64,000 bases of DNA from Aristolochia californica (GCA_029961685.1 JARWKL010000009.1:18099237-18163236), one strand, 5' to 3'; numbered from the stretch's first letter, positions 12,601 through 27,090 are shown. Notes: generated by a model from the letters alone, not told the origin. Translations and numbers: made by a program.

Positions 12601-13959
12601 GAAATGCACAATGCAAATTTATAGAGAGACATATTTCTAAAAGGTTTCTGTAATTTTTAGGGATTGAAACCTCTTTTTAGTTTTTATATATCATGTTTTG
12701 CAATTGTCGGGAAAAGGGGAGGCGATGGAATTTTAACTGAGTGTTGAATCCAAACCCAAAAGTCATTCCTTACAAAAATTTTGCCCGTTACGCATGATAA
12801 ATCAGTTTACAATCATCAATGATCGTTAGGTCAGCTTTTTGTAAATGGGCAAAATAATGGCTTGTTTGACTCAGTTAAATATACCACCGCACTTTCACTT
12901 GAGAATTCATTAAGCGGTTAGTTATTCTATTTAAAAGGTTTGGATCCATAGGTCATTTGCATCTTTAACATGTTCCAAGCATGCATATCCATTTTTTCAA
13001 GCAAGTGTAAAAAAATCTCTTTCTTATCAAATTCGAATCTATTGGGGTTGTTAAACAAGTGGAATTTCCCAAACTTGGATGACAAAACTTTTGTCTTCAT
13101 TTGTGGTGTGTGAATAAATTTTCCTTACTTACGTTTTTTATTGCTTTAAATTTTTTCCATACCCAAAGTCTAAAATTTTCATTTCGTTGTCATCTATTCT
13201 CTGTTTTGTCTACGAGATGAAGGGAAAAGTGAAAACACTAGTTTTGATTTAAGAAAAAAGTATACATCTAAAATGGAAATTCACAATGCAAAATTATAGA
13301 AAGACATATTTCCAAAAGGTTTCTAAAATTTTTAGGGATTAAACCTCTTTTTAGTTTTTATATATCAGGTTTTGCAATCGTCGGGAAAAGGGGTGGCGAG
13401 GGAATTTTAACTGAGTGTTGAATCCCAACCCAAAAGTCATTCCTTACAAAAATATGGCCCGTTACGCATGATATATCAGTTTACAATCATCAATGATCGT
13501 TAGGTCAGCTTTTTGTAAATGGGCAAAATAATGGCTTGTTTGACTCGGTTAAATATCCCACCGTACGTTCACTTAAGAATTCAATGAGTGGTTTGTTATT
13601 CTTTTTAAAACATTTGGATCCATAGGTCATTTGCATCTTTAACATGTTCCAAGCATGCATATCCATTTGCATCTTTCTTATCAAATTCCAATCTATTGAG
13701 GTTGTTGAACTAGTGGAATTTCCCAAACTTGGATGACAAAACTTTTGTGTTCATTTGTGGTGTGTGAATAAATTTTCTTTACTTACGTTTGTTATTGCTT
13801 TAAATTTTCTCCAGACACAAAGTCTAAAATTTTCATTTTGTTGTTATCTATTCTCTTTTTTTTCTACGAGATGAAGAAAAAAGTGAAAACTCAAGTTTTG
13901 GATTTAAGAAAAATGTACACATCTAAAATGGAAATGCACAATGCACAAATAAGGAGAGA
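6650..13959 (+). repeat. Array block B: nested trimers inside a 7-monomer repeat
   Basis: Monomers start at 6872, 7547, 8222, 8897, 9571, 10242, 10917, 11592, 12267, 12942 and 13616. Class order is d a a b a a b d a a b. The d monomers at 6872 and 11592 share rare variants (TTAACTTGTTTTAAGC, GCATGTGAAGAAAAATC, CCAACCTCTTGGGG), offset 4,720 bp (7 monomers). The a-a-b trimer occurs three times (about 7.15-8.95, 9.18-10.97 and 11.89-13.68 kb). Its members share TTTTGATTTCGTTGTC in the first a, and TTTTTTCAAGCAAGTG and GATATATCAG in the second. Trimer spacing is about 2,024 bp between copies 1 and 2. Confidence 0.9.
8897..9570 (+). repeat. Chimeric monomer (b-type 5' half, d-type 3' half)
   Basis: The 5' half matches the b monomers at 10917 and 13616 (GAAAGATCTCTTTC, CTATTGAGGTTG). 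The 3' half carries ATGTACATATCTAAAATTG, the signature of the d monomers at 6872 and 11592. The b monomers have TTTTGGATTTAAG and ACACATCTAAAATGG there instead. The switch lies roughly between 9,110 and 9,200. Gene conversion or unequal exchange would both produce this. Confidence 0.75.
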
Positions 13960-14270
13960 CATATTTCCAAAATTTTATGTAATTTTTAGGGATTGAAACA
14001 TCTTTTTAGTTTTTATATATCAGGTTTTGCAATCGTCGACAAAAGGGGAGGCGAGCGAATTTTAACTGAGTGTTGAATCCCAACCAAAAAGTCATTCGTT
14101 ACAGAAATACGGCCTGTTACGCATGATAAATCAGTTTACAATCATCAATGATCGTTAGGTCAGCTTTTTGTAAATGGCCAAAATATTGGCTTGTTTGACA
14201 CGATTAAATATCCCTCCGCACATTCACTTGAGAATTTAATGAGAAATTTTTTATTCTGTTTGAAAGGTTT
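13616..14270 (+). repeat. Monomer with about 20 bp deletion
   Basis: After GCATGCATATCCATTT the sequence jumps to GCATCTTTCTTATC. The usual segment with AAAGCATGTGTAGAAAGATC is missing, and the interval is 655 bp. The deletion joins two stretches of the conserved landmark-proximal region and is not shared by its sister monomers at 8897 and 10917, so it is recent. Confidence 0.88.
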
Positions 14271-16968
14271 GGATCCATAGGTCATTTGCATCTTTAACAT
14301 GTTTCAACCATGCCTATCCATTTTTTAAATCATGTGTAGAAAAATCTCTTTCTTATCAAATTCCAACCTATTGGGGTTGTTGAACTAGTGGAATTTCCCA
14401 AACTTGGATGACAAAACTTTTGTGCTCAATTGTGGTTTGTGAAAAAATTTTCTTTACTTCCTTTTTTTATTTCTTTAAATTTTTTCCACACACAAACTCT
14501 AAAATTTTCATTTCGTTGTCACCTATTCTCTGTTTTGTCTACGAGATGAAGGGAAAAGTGAAAACTCTACTTTTGATTTAAGAAAAATGTACACATCTAA
14601 AATGGAAATGCACAATGCACAAAATATGGAGAGAGATATTTCCAAAAAGTTTCTATAATTTTTGGGATTTAAACCTCTTTTTTGTTTTTATATATTATGT
14701 TTCGCAATCGTTGAGAAAAGGGGAGGCCAGTGAATTTAAACTGAGTGTTGAATCCCAACCAAAATGTCTTTCGTTACAAAAATATGGCCCGTTACGCATG
14801 ATAAATCAGTTTACAATCATCAATGATCGTTAGGTCAGCTTTTTGTAAATGGGCAAAATGATGGCTTGTTTGACTCGGTTAAATATCCCACCGCACGTTC
14901 ACTTGATAATTTAATGAGCAACTTTTTATTCTCTTTAAAAGGTTTGGATCCATAGGTCATTTGCATCTTTAACATGTTTCAAGCATGCATATCCATTTTT
15001 TAAGGCACGTGAAGAAAATATCTCTTTCTTTCAAATTCCAAGCTATTGGGGTTGTTGTGCTAGTGGAATTTCCCAAACTTGGATGACAAAAATTTTGTGC
15101 TCATTTATGGTGTGTGAATAAATTTTATTTACTTACGTTTTTTATTGCTTTAAATTTTTTCCATACAGAAACTCTAAAATTTTCATTTCGTTGTTACCTA
15201 TTCTCTGTTTTGTCTACGAGATGAAGGGAAAAGTGAAAACTCATGTTTTGATTTAAGAAAAAAGTATACAACTAAAATGGAAACACACAATGGATAATTA
15301 TAGAGAGAGATATTTACAAAAAGTTTTTGTAATTTTAAGGGATTTAAACCTCTTTTTAGTTTTTATTTATCAGGTTTTGCAATCGTCGGGAAAAGGGGAG
15401 GCGAGGGAATTTTAACTGAGTGTTGAATCCCAACCAAAAAGTCATTCGTTAAAAAAATACGGCCCGTTACGCATGATAAATCAGTTTACAATCATTAATG
15501 ATCGTTAGGCTAGCTTTTTGTAAATGGGCAAAATAATGGCTTGTTTTAATCGGTTAAATATCCCTCCGCACGTTCACTTGATAATTCAATGAGCGGTTTG
15601 TTATTCTTTTTAAAAGGTTTGGATCCATAGGTCATTTGCATCTTTAACATGTTCCAAGCATGCATATCCAGTTTTAAAGCATGTGTAGAAATATCTCTTT
15701 CTTATCAAATTCAGAGCTATTGGGGTTGTTGTGCTAGTGGAATTTCCCAAACTTCGATCGCAAAACTTTTGTGCTCATTTGTAGTGTGTGAATAAATTTT
15801 CTTTACTTACATTTTTTATTGTTTTAATTTTTTTCCAAACACAAACTCTAAAATTTTCATTTCATTGTCACCTATTCTCTGTTTTGTCTACGAGATGAAG
15901 GGAAAAGTGAAAACTCATGTTTCTATTTAAGAAAAAAGTATACATCTAAAATGGATACGCACAATGGAAAATTAGAGAGAGACATATTTCCAAAATTTTA
16001 TGTAATTTTTAGGGATTTAAACCTCTTTTTAGTTTTTATATATCAGGCTTAGCAATCGTCGGGAAAAGGGGAGGCGAGGGAATTTTAACTGAGTGGTGAA
16101 TCCCAACCCAAAAGTCATTCCTCACAAAAATATGGCCCGTTACGCATGATAAATCAGTTTACAATCATCAATGATCGTTAGGTCAGCTTTTTGTAAATGG
16201 CCAAAATATTGGCTTGTTTGACACGATTAAATATCCCTCCGCACATTCACTTGAGAATTTAATGAGAAGTTTTTTATTCTGTTTGAAAGGTTTGGATCCA
16301 TAGGTCATTTGCATCTTTAACATGTTTCAACCATGCCTATCCATTTTTTAAATCATGTGTAGAAAAATCTCTTTCTTATCAAATTCCAACCTATTGGGGT
16401 TGTTGAACTAGTGGAATTTCCCAAACTTGGATGACAAAACTTTTGTGCTCAATTGTGGTTTGTGAATAAATTTTCTTTACTTCCTTTTTTTATTTCTTTA
16501 AATTTTTTCCACACACAAACTCTAAAATTTTCATTTCGTTGTCACCTATTCTCTGTTTTGTCTACGAGATGAAGGGAAAAGTGAAAACTCTACTTTTGAT
16601 TTAAGAAAAATGTACACATCTAAAATGGAAATGCACAATGCACAAAATATGGAGAGAGATATTTCCAAAAAGTTTCTATAATTTTTGGGATTTAAACCTC
16701 TTTTTTGTTTTTATATATTACGTTTCGCAATCGTTGAGAAAAGGGGAGGCCAGTGAATTTAAACTGAGTGTTGAATCCCAACCAAAATGTCTTTCGTTAC
16801 AAAAATATGGCCCGTTATGCATGATAAATCAGTTTACAATCATCAATGATCGTTAGGTCAGCTTTTTGTAAATGGGCAAAATGATGGCTTGTTTGACTCG
16901 GTTAAATATCCCACCGCACGTTCACTTGATAATTTAATGAGCAACTTTTTATTCTCTTTAAAAGGTTT
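13960..16968 (+). repeat. Array block C: trimer duplication, offset 2,023 bp
   Basis: Monomers start at 14271, 14946, 15621 and 16294. The segment 13,960-14,995 recurs at about 15,985-17,018. Shared rare variants include GGCCAAAATATTGGCTTG, GACACGATTAAATATCCCTC, TTTCAACCATGCCTATCC and GAAAAGGGGAGGCCAGTGAA. Short open frames at 14615-14833 and 16638-16856 differ by a single residue, which reflects recent duplication and not coding constraint. The copies diverge after the next landmark. Confidence 0.9.
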
Positions 16969-19900
16969 GGATCCATAGGTCATTTGCATCTTTAACATGT
17001 TTCAAGCATGCATATCCATTTTTTATAGCATGTGTAGAAATATCTCTTTCTTATCAAATTCCAATCTATTGGGGTTATTGTGCTAGTGGAATTTCCCAAA
17101 CCTGGATGACAAAACTTTTGTGCTCATTTGTGGTGTGTGAATAAATTTTCTTTACTTACGTTTTTTATTGCTTAAAATTTTTTCCATACACAAACTCTAA
17201 AAGTTTCATTTCGTTGTCACCTTTTCTCTGTTTTGTGTACGAGAGGAAGGGAAAAGTCAAAACTCATGTTTTGATTTAAGAAAAAAGTATACATCTAAAC
17301 TAGAAGTGCACAATGGAAAATTGTAGAGAGAGATATTTCCAAAAAGTTTCTGTAATTGTAAGGGATTTAAACCTGTTTTTGGTTTTTGCACATCAGGTTT
17401 TGCAATCGTCGGGAAAAGGGGAGGCGAGGGAATTTTAACTGAGTGTGAATCCCAACCAAAAATTCATTCCACAAAAAAATATGCCCCGTTACACATGATA
17501 AATAAGTTTACAACCATCAATGATCGTTAGGTCAGCTTTTTGTAAATGGGCAAAATAATGGCTTGTTTGACTCAGTTAAATATCCCACCGTACATTCACT
17601 TGAGAATTTAATGAGTGGTTTGTTTTTCTTTTTAAAAGGTTTGGATGGATAGGTCATTTGCATCTTTAACATGTTCCAAGCTTGCATATCCATTATTTAA
17701 AGCAAGTGTAGAAAGATCTCTTTCTTATCAAATTCCAATCTATTGAGGTTGTTGAACTAGTGGAATTTCCAAACTTGGATGACAAAACTTTTGTGTTCAT
17801 TTGTGGTGTGTGAATAAATTTTCTTTACTAACGTTTGTTATTGCCTTAAATTTTCTCCAGACACAAAGTCTAAAATTTTCATTTCGTTGTCATCTATTCT
17901 CTTTTTTGTCTACGAGATGAAGGAAAAAGTGAAAACTCATGTTTTGGATTTAAGAAAAATGTACACATCTAAAATGGAAATGCACAATGCACAAATATGG
18001 AGAGACATATTTCCAAAAAGTTTTTGTAATTTTTAGGGATTTAAACCTCTTTTTAGTTTTTATATATCTGGTTTTGCAATCGTCGACAAAAGGGGAGGCG
18101 AGTGAATTTTAACTGAGTGTTGAATCCCAACCCAAAATTCATTCGTTACAAAAATATGGCCCGTTATGCATGATAAATCAGTTTACTATCATCAATGATC
18201 GTTAGGTCAGCTTTTTGTAAATGGGCAAAATAATGGCTTGTTTGACTCGGTTAAATATCCCACCGCACGTTCACTTGAGAATTCAATGAGCGGTTTGTTA
18301 TTCTTTTTAAAAGGTTTGGATCCATAGGTCATTTGCATCTTTAACTTGTTCCAAGCATGCATATCCATTTTTTAAAGCATGTGTAGAAAGATCTCTTTCT
18401 TATCAAATTCCAATCTATTGTGGTTGTTGAACTAGTGGAATTTCCAAAACTTGGATGACAAAACTATTGTGTTCATTTGTGGTGTGTGAATAAATTTTCC
18501 TTACTTACGTTTTTTATTGCTTTAAATTTTTACCACACACAAAGTCTAAAATTTTCATTTCGTTGTCATCTATTCTCTTTTTTGTCTACGAGATGAAGGA
18601 AAAAGTCAAACCTCAAGTTTTGGATTTAAGAAAAATGTACACATCTAAAATGGAAATGCACAATGCACAAATATGGAGAGAGATATTTCCAAGAAGTTTC
18701 TGTAATTTTTAGGGATTTAAACCTCTTTTTAGTTTTTATATATCAGGTTTTGCAATCGTCGACAAAAGGGGAGGCGAGCGAATTTTAACTGAGTGTTGAA
18801 TCCCAACCAAAAAGTCATTCCATATAAAAATAAGCTCCGTTACGCATGATAAATCAGTTTACAATCATCAATGATCGTTAGGTCAGCTTTTTGTAAATGG
18901 GCAAAATCATGGCTTGTTTGACTCAGTTAAATATCCCACCGCACGTTCACTAGATAATTTAATGAGCAAATTTTTATTCTCTTTAAAATGTTTGGATCCA
19001 TAGGTCATTTGCATCTTTAACATGTTTCAAGCATGCATATCCATTTTTTAAAGCATGTGTAGAAAGATCTCTTTCTTATCAAATTCCAATCTATTGAGGT
19101 TATTGAACTAGTGGAATTTCCCAAACTTGGATGACAAAACTTTTGTGTTCATTTGTGGTATGTGAATAAATTTTCTTTACTTACGTTTGTTATTGCTTTA
19201 AATTTTCTCCAGACATAAAGTCTAAAATTTTTATTTCGTTGTCATCGATTCTCTTTCTTGTCTACGAGATGAACGAAAAAGTGAAAACTCAAGTTTTGCA
19301 TTTAAGAAAAATGTACACATCTAAAATGGAAATGCACAATGCACAAATATGGAGAGAGATATTTCGAAAAAGTTTCGGTAATTTTAAGGGATTTAAACCT
19401 CTTTATGTTTTTATATATCAGGTTTTGCAATCGTCGAGAAAAGGGGAGGCGAGAGATTTTCAACTGAGTGTTGAATCCCAGCCCAAAAGTCATTCCTTAC
19501 AAAAATATGGCCCGTTACGCATGATAAATCAGTTTACAATCATCAATGATCGTTAGGTCAGCTTTTTGTAAAAGGGCAAAATAATGGCTTGTTTGACTCG
19601 TTTAAATATCCCACCGCACGTTCACTTGATAATTTAATGAGCAACTTTTTATTCTCTTTAAAAGGTTTGGATCCATAGGTCATTTGCATCTTTAACATGT
19701 TTCAAGCATGCATATCCATTTTATAAAGCACGTGTAGAAATATCTCTTTCTTATCAAATTCCAAGCTATTGGGGTTATTGTGCTAGTGGAATTTCACAAA
19801 CTTCGATGACAAAACTTTTGTGCTCATTTGTGGTGTGTGAATAAATTTTCTTTACTTACGTTTTTTATTGGTCAAAATGTTTTCCATACACAAACTCTAA

Positions 19901-21017
19901 AATTTTCATTTCGTTGTCACCTATTCTCTGTTTTGTCTACGAGAGGAATGGAAAAGTCAAAACTCATGTTTTGATTTAAGAAAAAAGTATACATCTAAAC
20001 TAGAAACGCACAATGGAAAATTATAGAGAGAGATATTTCCAAAAAGTTTCTGTAATTGTAAGGGATTTAAACTTGTTTTGGGTTTTTACATATCAGGTTC
20101 TGCAATCGTCGGAAAAGGCGAGGCGAGGGAATTTTAACTTAGTGTTGAATCCCAACCGAAAAGTCATTCCTCACAAAAATATGCCCCGTTACGCATGATA
20201 AGTAAGTTTACAACATTCAATGATCGTTAGGTCAGCTTTTTGTAAATGGTCAAAATAATGGCTTGTTTGACTGGGTTAAATATCCCACTGTACGTTCACT
20301 TGAGAATTTAATGAGTGGTTTGTTATTCTTTTTAAAAGGTTTGGATGGATAGGTCATTTGCATCTTTAACATGTTCCAAGCATGCATATCCATTTTTTAA
20401 AGCAAGTGTAGAAAGATCTCTTTCTTATCAAATTCCAATCTATTGAGGTTGTTGAACTAGTGGAATTTCCAAACTTGGATGACAAAACTTTTGTGTTCAT
20501 TTGTGGTGTGTGAATAAATTTTCTTTACTTACGTTTGTTATTGCTTTAAATTTTCTCCAGACACAAAGTCTAAAATTTTCTTTTCGTTGTCATCTATCCT
20601 CTTTTTTGTCTACGAGATGAATGAAAAAGTGAAAACTCAAGTTTTGGATTTAAGAAAAATGTACACTTCTAAAATGGAAATGCACAATGCACAAATATGG
20701 AGAGACATATTTCCAAAACGTTTCTGTAATTTCTAGGGATTTGAACCTCTTTTTAGTTTTTATATATCTGGTTTTGCAATCGCCGACAAAAGGGAAGGCG
20801 AGGGAATTTTAACTGAGTGTTGAATCCCAACCAAAAAGTCATTCCTTAAAAAAATATGGCCCATTACGCATGATAAATCAGTTTACTATCATCAATGATC
20901 GTTAGGTCAGCTTTTTGTAAATAGGCAAAATAATGGCTTGTTTAATTCGGTTATATTTCCCACCGCACGTTCACTTGATAATTTAATGAGCAACTTTTTA
21001 TTCTCTTTAAAAGGTTT
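16969..21017 (+). repeat. Array block D: tetramer duplication, offset 2,700 bp
   Basis: Monomers start at 16969, 17643, 18318, 18994, 19669 and 20343. The stretch 16,969-18,240 recurs at 19,669-20,940. Both copies carry the altered landmark GGATGG (17643, 20343), GGGGTTATTGTGCTAGTGG, CATCTAAACTAGAA and GTTTACTATCATC. Monomers 18318-19669 have separate relatives at 25071-26416, offset about 6.75 kb, sharing the GAACGAAAAAGTG and ATTTCGAAAAAGTTTCGG variants. Confidence 0.88.
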
Positions 21018-24000
21018 GGATCCATAGGTCATTTGCATCTTTAACATGTTTCGAGCATGCATATCCATTTTTTAAAGCATGTGTAGAAAAATCTCTTTCT
21101 TACCAAATTCCAACCTATTGGGGTTGTTGAACTAGTGGAATTTCCCAAACTTGGATTACAAAACTTTTGTGTTCATTTGAGGTGTGTGAATAAATTTTCT
21201 TTACTTACGTTTGTTATTGCTTTAATTTTCTCCATTCACAAAGTCTAAAATTTTCATTTCGTTGTCATCAATTCTTTTTTTTGTCTACGAGATGAAGGAA
21301 AAAGTGAAAACTCAACTTTTGATTTAAGAAAAATGTACGTATCTAAAATAGAAATGCACAAAGCACAAATATGGAGAGAGATATTTCCAAAAAGTTTTTG
21401 TAATTTTTTGGGATTTAAACCTGTTTTTAGTTTTTATGAATCAGGTTTTGCAATCGTCGGGAAAAGGGGAGGCGGGGGAATTTTAACTGAGTGTTGAATC
21501 CCAGCCCAAAAGTCATTCCTTAGAAAAATATGGCCCGTTGCGCATGATAAATCAGTTTACAATCATCAATGATCGTTATGTCAGCTTTTTGTAAATGGGC
21601 AAAATAATGGCTTGTTTGACTCGGTTAAATATCCCACCGCACTTTCACTTGAGAATTCTTTGAGCGGTTTGTTATTCTCTTTAAAATGTTTGGATCCATA
21701 GGTCATTTGCATCTTTAACATGTTCCAAGCATGCATATCCATTTTTTTAAAACATGTGTAGAAAAATCTCTTTCTTATCAAATTCTTGTCTATTGGGGTT
21801 GTTGAACTAGTGGAATTTCCACAACTTGGATGACAAAACTTTTGGCTTCATATGTGGGATGTGAATAAATTTTCCTTACTTACGTTTTTTATTGCTTTAA
21901 ATTTTTACCATACAAGAAGTCTAAAATTTTCATTTCGTTGTTGTCTATTCTCTATTTTGTCTACGAGATGAAGGGAAAAGTGAAAACTCAAGTTTTGATT
22001 TAAGAAAAAATTATACATCTAAAATGGAAATGCACAATGCAAAATTATAGAGAGAGATATTTCCAAAATTTTTCTATAATTTTTAGAGATTTAAACGTCT
22101 TTTTAGTTTTTATATATCTGGTTTTGCAATCGTCGGAAAAAGGGGAGGCGAGGGAATTTTAACTGAATGTTGAATCCCAACCCAAAAGTCATTCCTGACA
22201 AAAATATGGCTCATTACACATGATAAATCAGTTTCCAATCATCAATGATCGTTAGGTCAGTTTTTTGTAAATGGGCAAAATAATGGGTTGTTTGACTCGG
22301 ATAAATGTCCCACTGCACACGTTCACTTGAGAATTCAATGAGCGGTTTGTTATTCTTTTTAAAAGGTATGGATCCATAGGTCATTTGCATCTTTAACATG
22401 TTCCAAGCATGCAAATCCATTTTTTAAAGCTTGTGTAGAAAGATCTCTTTCTTATCAAATTCCAATCTATTGAGGTTGTTGAACTAGTGGAATTTCCCAA
22501 ACATGGATGACAAAACTTTTGTGTTCATTTGTGGTGTGTGAATAAATTTTCTTTACTTACGTTTGTTATTTCTTTCAATTTTCTCCATACACAAAGTCTA
22601 AAATTTTCATTTCGTTGTCATCTATTCTCTTTTTTGTCTACGAGATGAAGGAAAAAGTGAAAACTCAAGTTTTGGATTTAAAAAAAATGTACACATCTAA
22701 AATGGAAATGCACAATGCACAAATATGGAGAGAGATATTTCCAAAAAGTTTCTGTAATTCTTAGCGATTTAAACCTCTTTTTAGTTTTTATATATCAGCT
22801 TTTGCAATCGTCGACAAAAGGGGAGGCGAGCGAATTTTAACTGAGTGTTGAATCCCAACCAAAAAGTCATTCGTTACAAAAATATGACCCGTTACACATG
22901 ATAAATCAGTTTACAATCATCAATGATCGTAAGGTCAGCTTTTTGTGAATGGGCAAAATAATGGCTTGTTTGACTCGGTTAAATATCCCACCGCACGTTC
23001 ACTTGATAATTTAATGAGCAACTTTTTATTCTCTTTAAAAGGTTTGGATCCATAGGTCATTTGCATCTTTAACATGTGTAAAGCATGCATATCAATTTTT
23101 TGAATCATGTGTAGAATGATCTCTTTCTTATCAAATTCTAATCTATTGAGGTTGTTGAACTAGTGGAATTTCCCAAACTTGGATGACAAAACATTTGTGT
23201 TCATTTGTGGTGTGTGAATAAATTTTCTTTATTTACGTTTGTTATTGCTTTAAATTTTCTCCAGACACAAAGTCTAAAATTTTCATTTCGTGGTCATCTA
23301 TTCTCTTTTTTGTCTACGAGATGAAGGAAAAATTGAAAACTCAAGTTTTGGATTTAAGTTAAATGTACACATCTAAAATGGAAATGCACAATGCACAAAT
23401 ATGGAGACACATATTTCCAAAAAGTTTCTGTAATTTTTAGGGATTTAAACCTCTTTTTAGTTTTTATATATCAGGTTTTGCAATCGTCGAGAAAAGGGGA
23501 GGCGAGCGAATTTTAACTGAGTGTTGAATCCCAACCAAAAAGGCATTCGTTACAAAAATATGGCCCGTTAAGCATGATAAATCAGTTTACAATCATCAAT
23601 GATTTTTAGGTCAGCTTTTTGTAAATGGGCAAAATAATGGCTTGTTTGACTCGGTTAGATATCCCACCGGACGTTCACTTGATAATATAATGAGCAACTT
23701 TTTATTCACTTTAAAAGGTTTGGATCCATAGGTCATTTGCATCTTTAACATGTTTCAAGCATGCATATCCATTTTTTAAAGCATGTGTAGAAATATCTCT
23801 TTCTTATATAATTCCAAGCTATTGGGTTGTTGTGCTAGTGGAATTTCCCAAACTAGAATGACAAAACTTTTGTGCTCATTTGTGGTGCGTGAATAAATTT
23901 TCTTTACTTATGTTTTTTATTGCTAAAATTTTTTTCCATACAAAAACTCTAAAATTTTCATTTCGTTGTCACCTATTCTCTGTTTTGTCTACGAGATGAA

Positions 24001-27000
24001 GGGAAAAGTGTACACTCAGGTTTTGATTTAAGAAAAAAGTATACATCTAAAATGGAAACGCACAATGGAAAATTATAGAGAGAGATATTTCCAAAAAGTT
24101 TCTGTAATTTTAAGGGATTTAAACCTCTTTTTAGTTTTTATATATCAGGTTTTGCAATCGTCGGGAAAAGGGGAGGCGAGGGAATTTTAACTGAGTGTTG
24201 AATCCCAACACAAAAGTCATTCCTCACAAAAATATGGCCCGTTACGCATGATAAATCAGTTTACAATCATCAATGATCATTAGGTCAGCTTTTTGTAAAT
24301 GGACAAAATAATGGCTTGTTTGACTCGGTTAAATATCCCACCACACGTTCACTTGAGAATTTAATGAGAAGTTTTTTATTCTTTGTGAAGGGTTTGGATC
24401 TATAGGTCATTTGCATCTTTAACATGTTTCAAGCACGCATATCCATTTTTTAAAGCATGTGTAGAAAAATCTCTTTCTTATCAAATTCCAACCTATTGGG
24501 GTTGTTGAACTAGTGGAATATCCCAAACTTGGATGACAAAACTTTTGTGTTCATTTGTGGTGTGTGAATAAATTTTCTTTACTTACCTTTGTTATTGCTT
24601 TAAATTTTCTCCATACACAAAGTCTAAAATTTTCATTTCGTTGTCATCTGTTCTCTTTTTTGTCTACGAGATGAACGAAAAAGTGAAAACTCAACTTTTG
24701 ATTTAAGAAAAATGTACACATCTAAAATGGAAATGCACAATGCACAAATATGGAGAGAGATATTTCCAAAAAGTTTCCGTAATTTTTCAGGATTTAAACC
24801 AAGTTTTCGTTTCTATATATCAGGTTTTGCAATCGTCAGGAAAAGGGGAGGCGAAGAAATTTTAACTAAGTGTTGAATCCCAACCCAAAAGTCATTCTTT
24901 ACAAAAATATGGCCCGTTACGCCTGATTAATCAGTTTATAATTATATGTGATCATTAGGTCAGCTTTTTGTAAATGGGCAAATTAATGGCTTGTTTGACT
25001 CGGTTAAATATCCCACCGCACTTTCACTTGAGAATTCATTGAAGGGTTATTTATTCTTTTTAAATGGTTTGGATCCATAGGTCATTTTCATCTTTAACAT
25101 GTTCCAAGCATGCATATCCATTTTTTAAAGCATGTGTAGAAAAATCTCTTTCTTATCAAATTCCAATCTATTGGGGTTGTTGAACTAGTGGAATTTCCCA
25201 AAATTGGATGACAAAACTTTTGTTCATATCTGGATAAATTTTCCTTACTTACGTTTTTTATTGCTTTAAATTTTTACCACACACAAAGTCTAAAATTTTC
25301 ATTTCGTTGTCATCTATTCTCTTTTTTGTCTACAAGATGAAGGAAAAAGTCAAAACTCAAGTTTTGGATTTAAGAAAAATGTACACATCTAAAATGGAAA
25401 TGCACAATGCACAAATATGGAGAGAGATATTCCCAAAAAGTTTCTGTAATTTTTAGGGATTTAAACCTCTTTTTAGTTTTTATATATCAGGTTTTGCAAT
25501 TGTCGAGAAAAAATGAGAGGCGAGCGAATTTTAACTGAGTGTTGAATCCCAACCAAAAAGTCATTCCTTACAAAAATATGGCCCGCTACGCATGATAAAT
25601 CAGTTTACAATCATCAATGATCGTTAGGTCAGCTTTTTGTATATGGGCAAAATCATGGCTTGTTTGACTCGGTTAAATATCCCACTGCATGTTCACTTGA
25701 TAATTTAATGAGCAACTTTTTATTCTATTTAAAATGTTTGGATTCATAGGTCATTTGCATCTTTAACATGTTTCAAGCATGCATATCCATTTTTTAAAGC
25801 ATGTGTAGAAAGATCTCTTTCTTATCAAATTCCAATCTATTGAGGTTGTTGAACTAGTGGAATTTCCCAAACTTGGATGACAAAACTTTTGTGTTCATTT
25901 TTGGCATGTGAAGAAATTTTCTTTACTTACGTATGTTATTGCTTTAAATTTTCTCCAGACACAAAGTCTAAAATTTTCATTTCATTGTCATCTATTCTCT
26001 TTTTTGTCTACGAGATGAACGAAAAAGTGAAAACTCAAGTTTTGTATTTAAGAAAAATGTACACATCTAAAATAGAAATGCACAATGCACAAATATGGAG
26101 AGAGATATTTCGAAAAAGTTTCGGTAATTTTTAGGGATTTAAACCTGTTTTTAGTTTTTATATATCAGGTTTTGCAATCGTCGAGAAAAGGGGAGGCGAT
26201 CGATTTTCAACTGAGTGTTGAATCCCAACCCAAAAGTCATTCCTTACAAAAATATGGCCCGTTACGCATGATAAATCACTTTACAATCATCAATGATCGT
26301 TAGTTCAGCTTTTTGTAAATGGGCAAAATAATGGCTTGTTTGACTCGGTTAAATATCCCACCGCACGTTCACTTGATAATTTAATGAGAACCTTTTTATT
26401 CTCTTTAAAAGGTTTGGATCCATAGGTCATTTGCATCTTTAATATGTTTCAAGAACGCATATCCATTTTTTAAAGCAGGTGTAGAAATATCTCTTTCTTA
26501 TCAAATTCCAAGCTATTGGGGTTGTTGTGCTAGTGGAATTTCCCAAACTTGGATGACAAAAATTTTGTGCTCATTTGTGGTGTGTGGATAAATTTTCTTT
26601 ACATACTTTTTTATTGCTTTAAATATTTTTGCATACACAAACTCTAAAATTTTGATTTCGTTGTCACCTATTCTCTATTTTGTCTACGAGATAAAGGGCA
26701 AAGTGAATACTCATGTTTTGATTTAACAAAAAAGTATACATCTAAAATGTAAAAGCACAATGGAAAATTATAGCGAGAGATATTTCCAAAAGTTTTCTGT
26801 AATTTTAAGGGATTTAAACCTCTTTTTAGTTTTTATATTACAGGTTTTGCAATCGTCGGGAAAAGGGGAGGCGAAGGAATTTTAACTGAGTGTTGAATCC
26901 CAACCCAAAAGTCATTCCTCACAAAAATATGGTCCGTTACGCATGATAAATCAGTTTACAACCATCATTGACCGTTAGGTCAGCCTTTTGTAAATGGGCA

Positions 27001-27090
27001 AAATAATGGCTTGTTGGACTCGGTTAAATGTCCCACCGCACGTTCACTTGAGAATTCAATGAGCGGATTGTTATTCTTTTTAAAAGGTTT
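21018..27090 (+). repeat. Array block E: monomers shared with 27-29.6 kb and 18-20 kb
   Basis: Monomers start at 21018, 21692, 22370, 23046, 23722, 24396, 25071, 25740 (GGATTC) and 26416. The run 22,370 to about 24,870 (b, c, c, d) reappears at 27,091 to about 29,590, offset about 4,720 bp (7 monomers). Shared markers are TTTCAATTTTCTCCATA, TTTAAAAAAAATGTACAC, GTTAGATATCCCACC and TGAAGGGTTTGGATC. Monomer 25071 has a short gap where the ACTTTTGTGTTCATATG block is reduced (about 25,222), giving a 669 bp interval. Confidence 0.86.

Noticed and set aside
19239..19556. Recurring + strand open frames of 60-105 codons, often beginning in the TTGTCATCTATTCTC block
   Set aside because: They recur in phase with the 675 bp unit, many begin at TTG and not ATG, and they are broken in most monomers. 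Substitutions show no sign of codon constraint.
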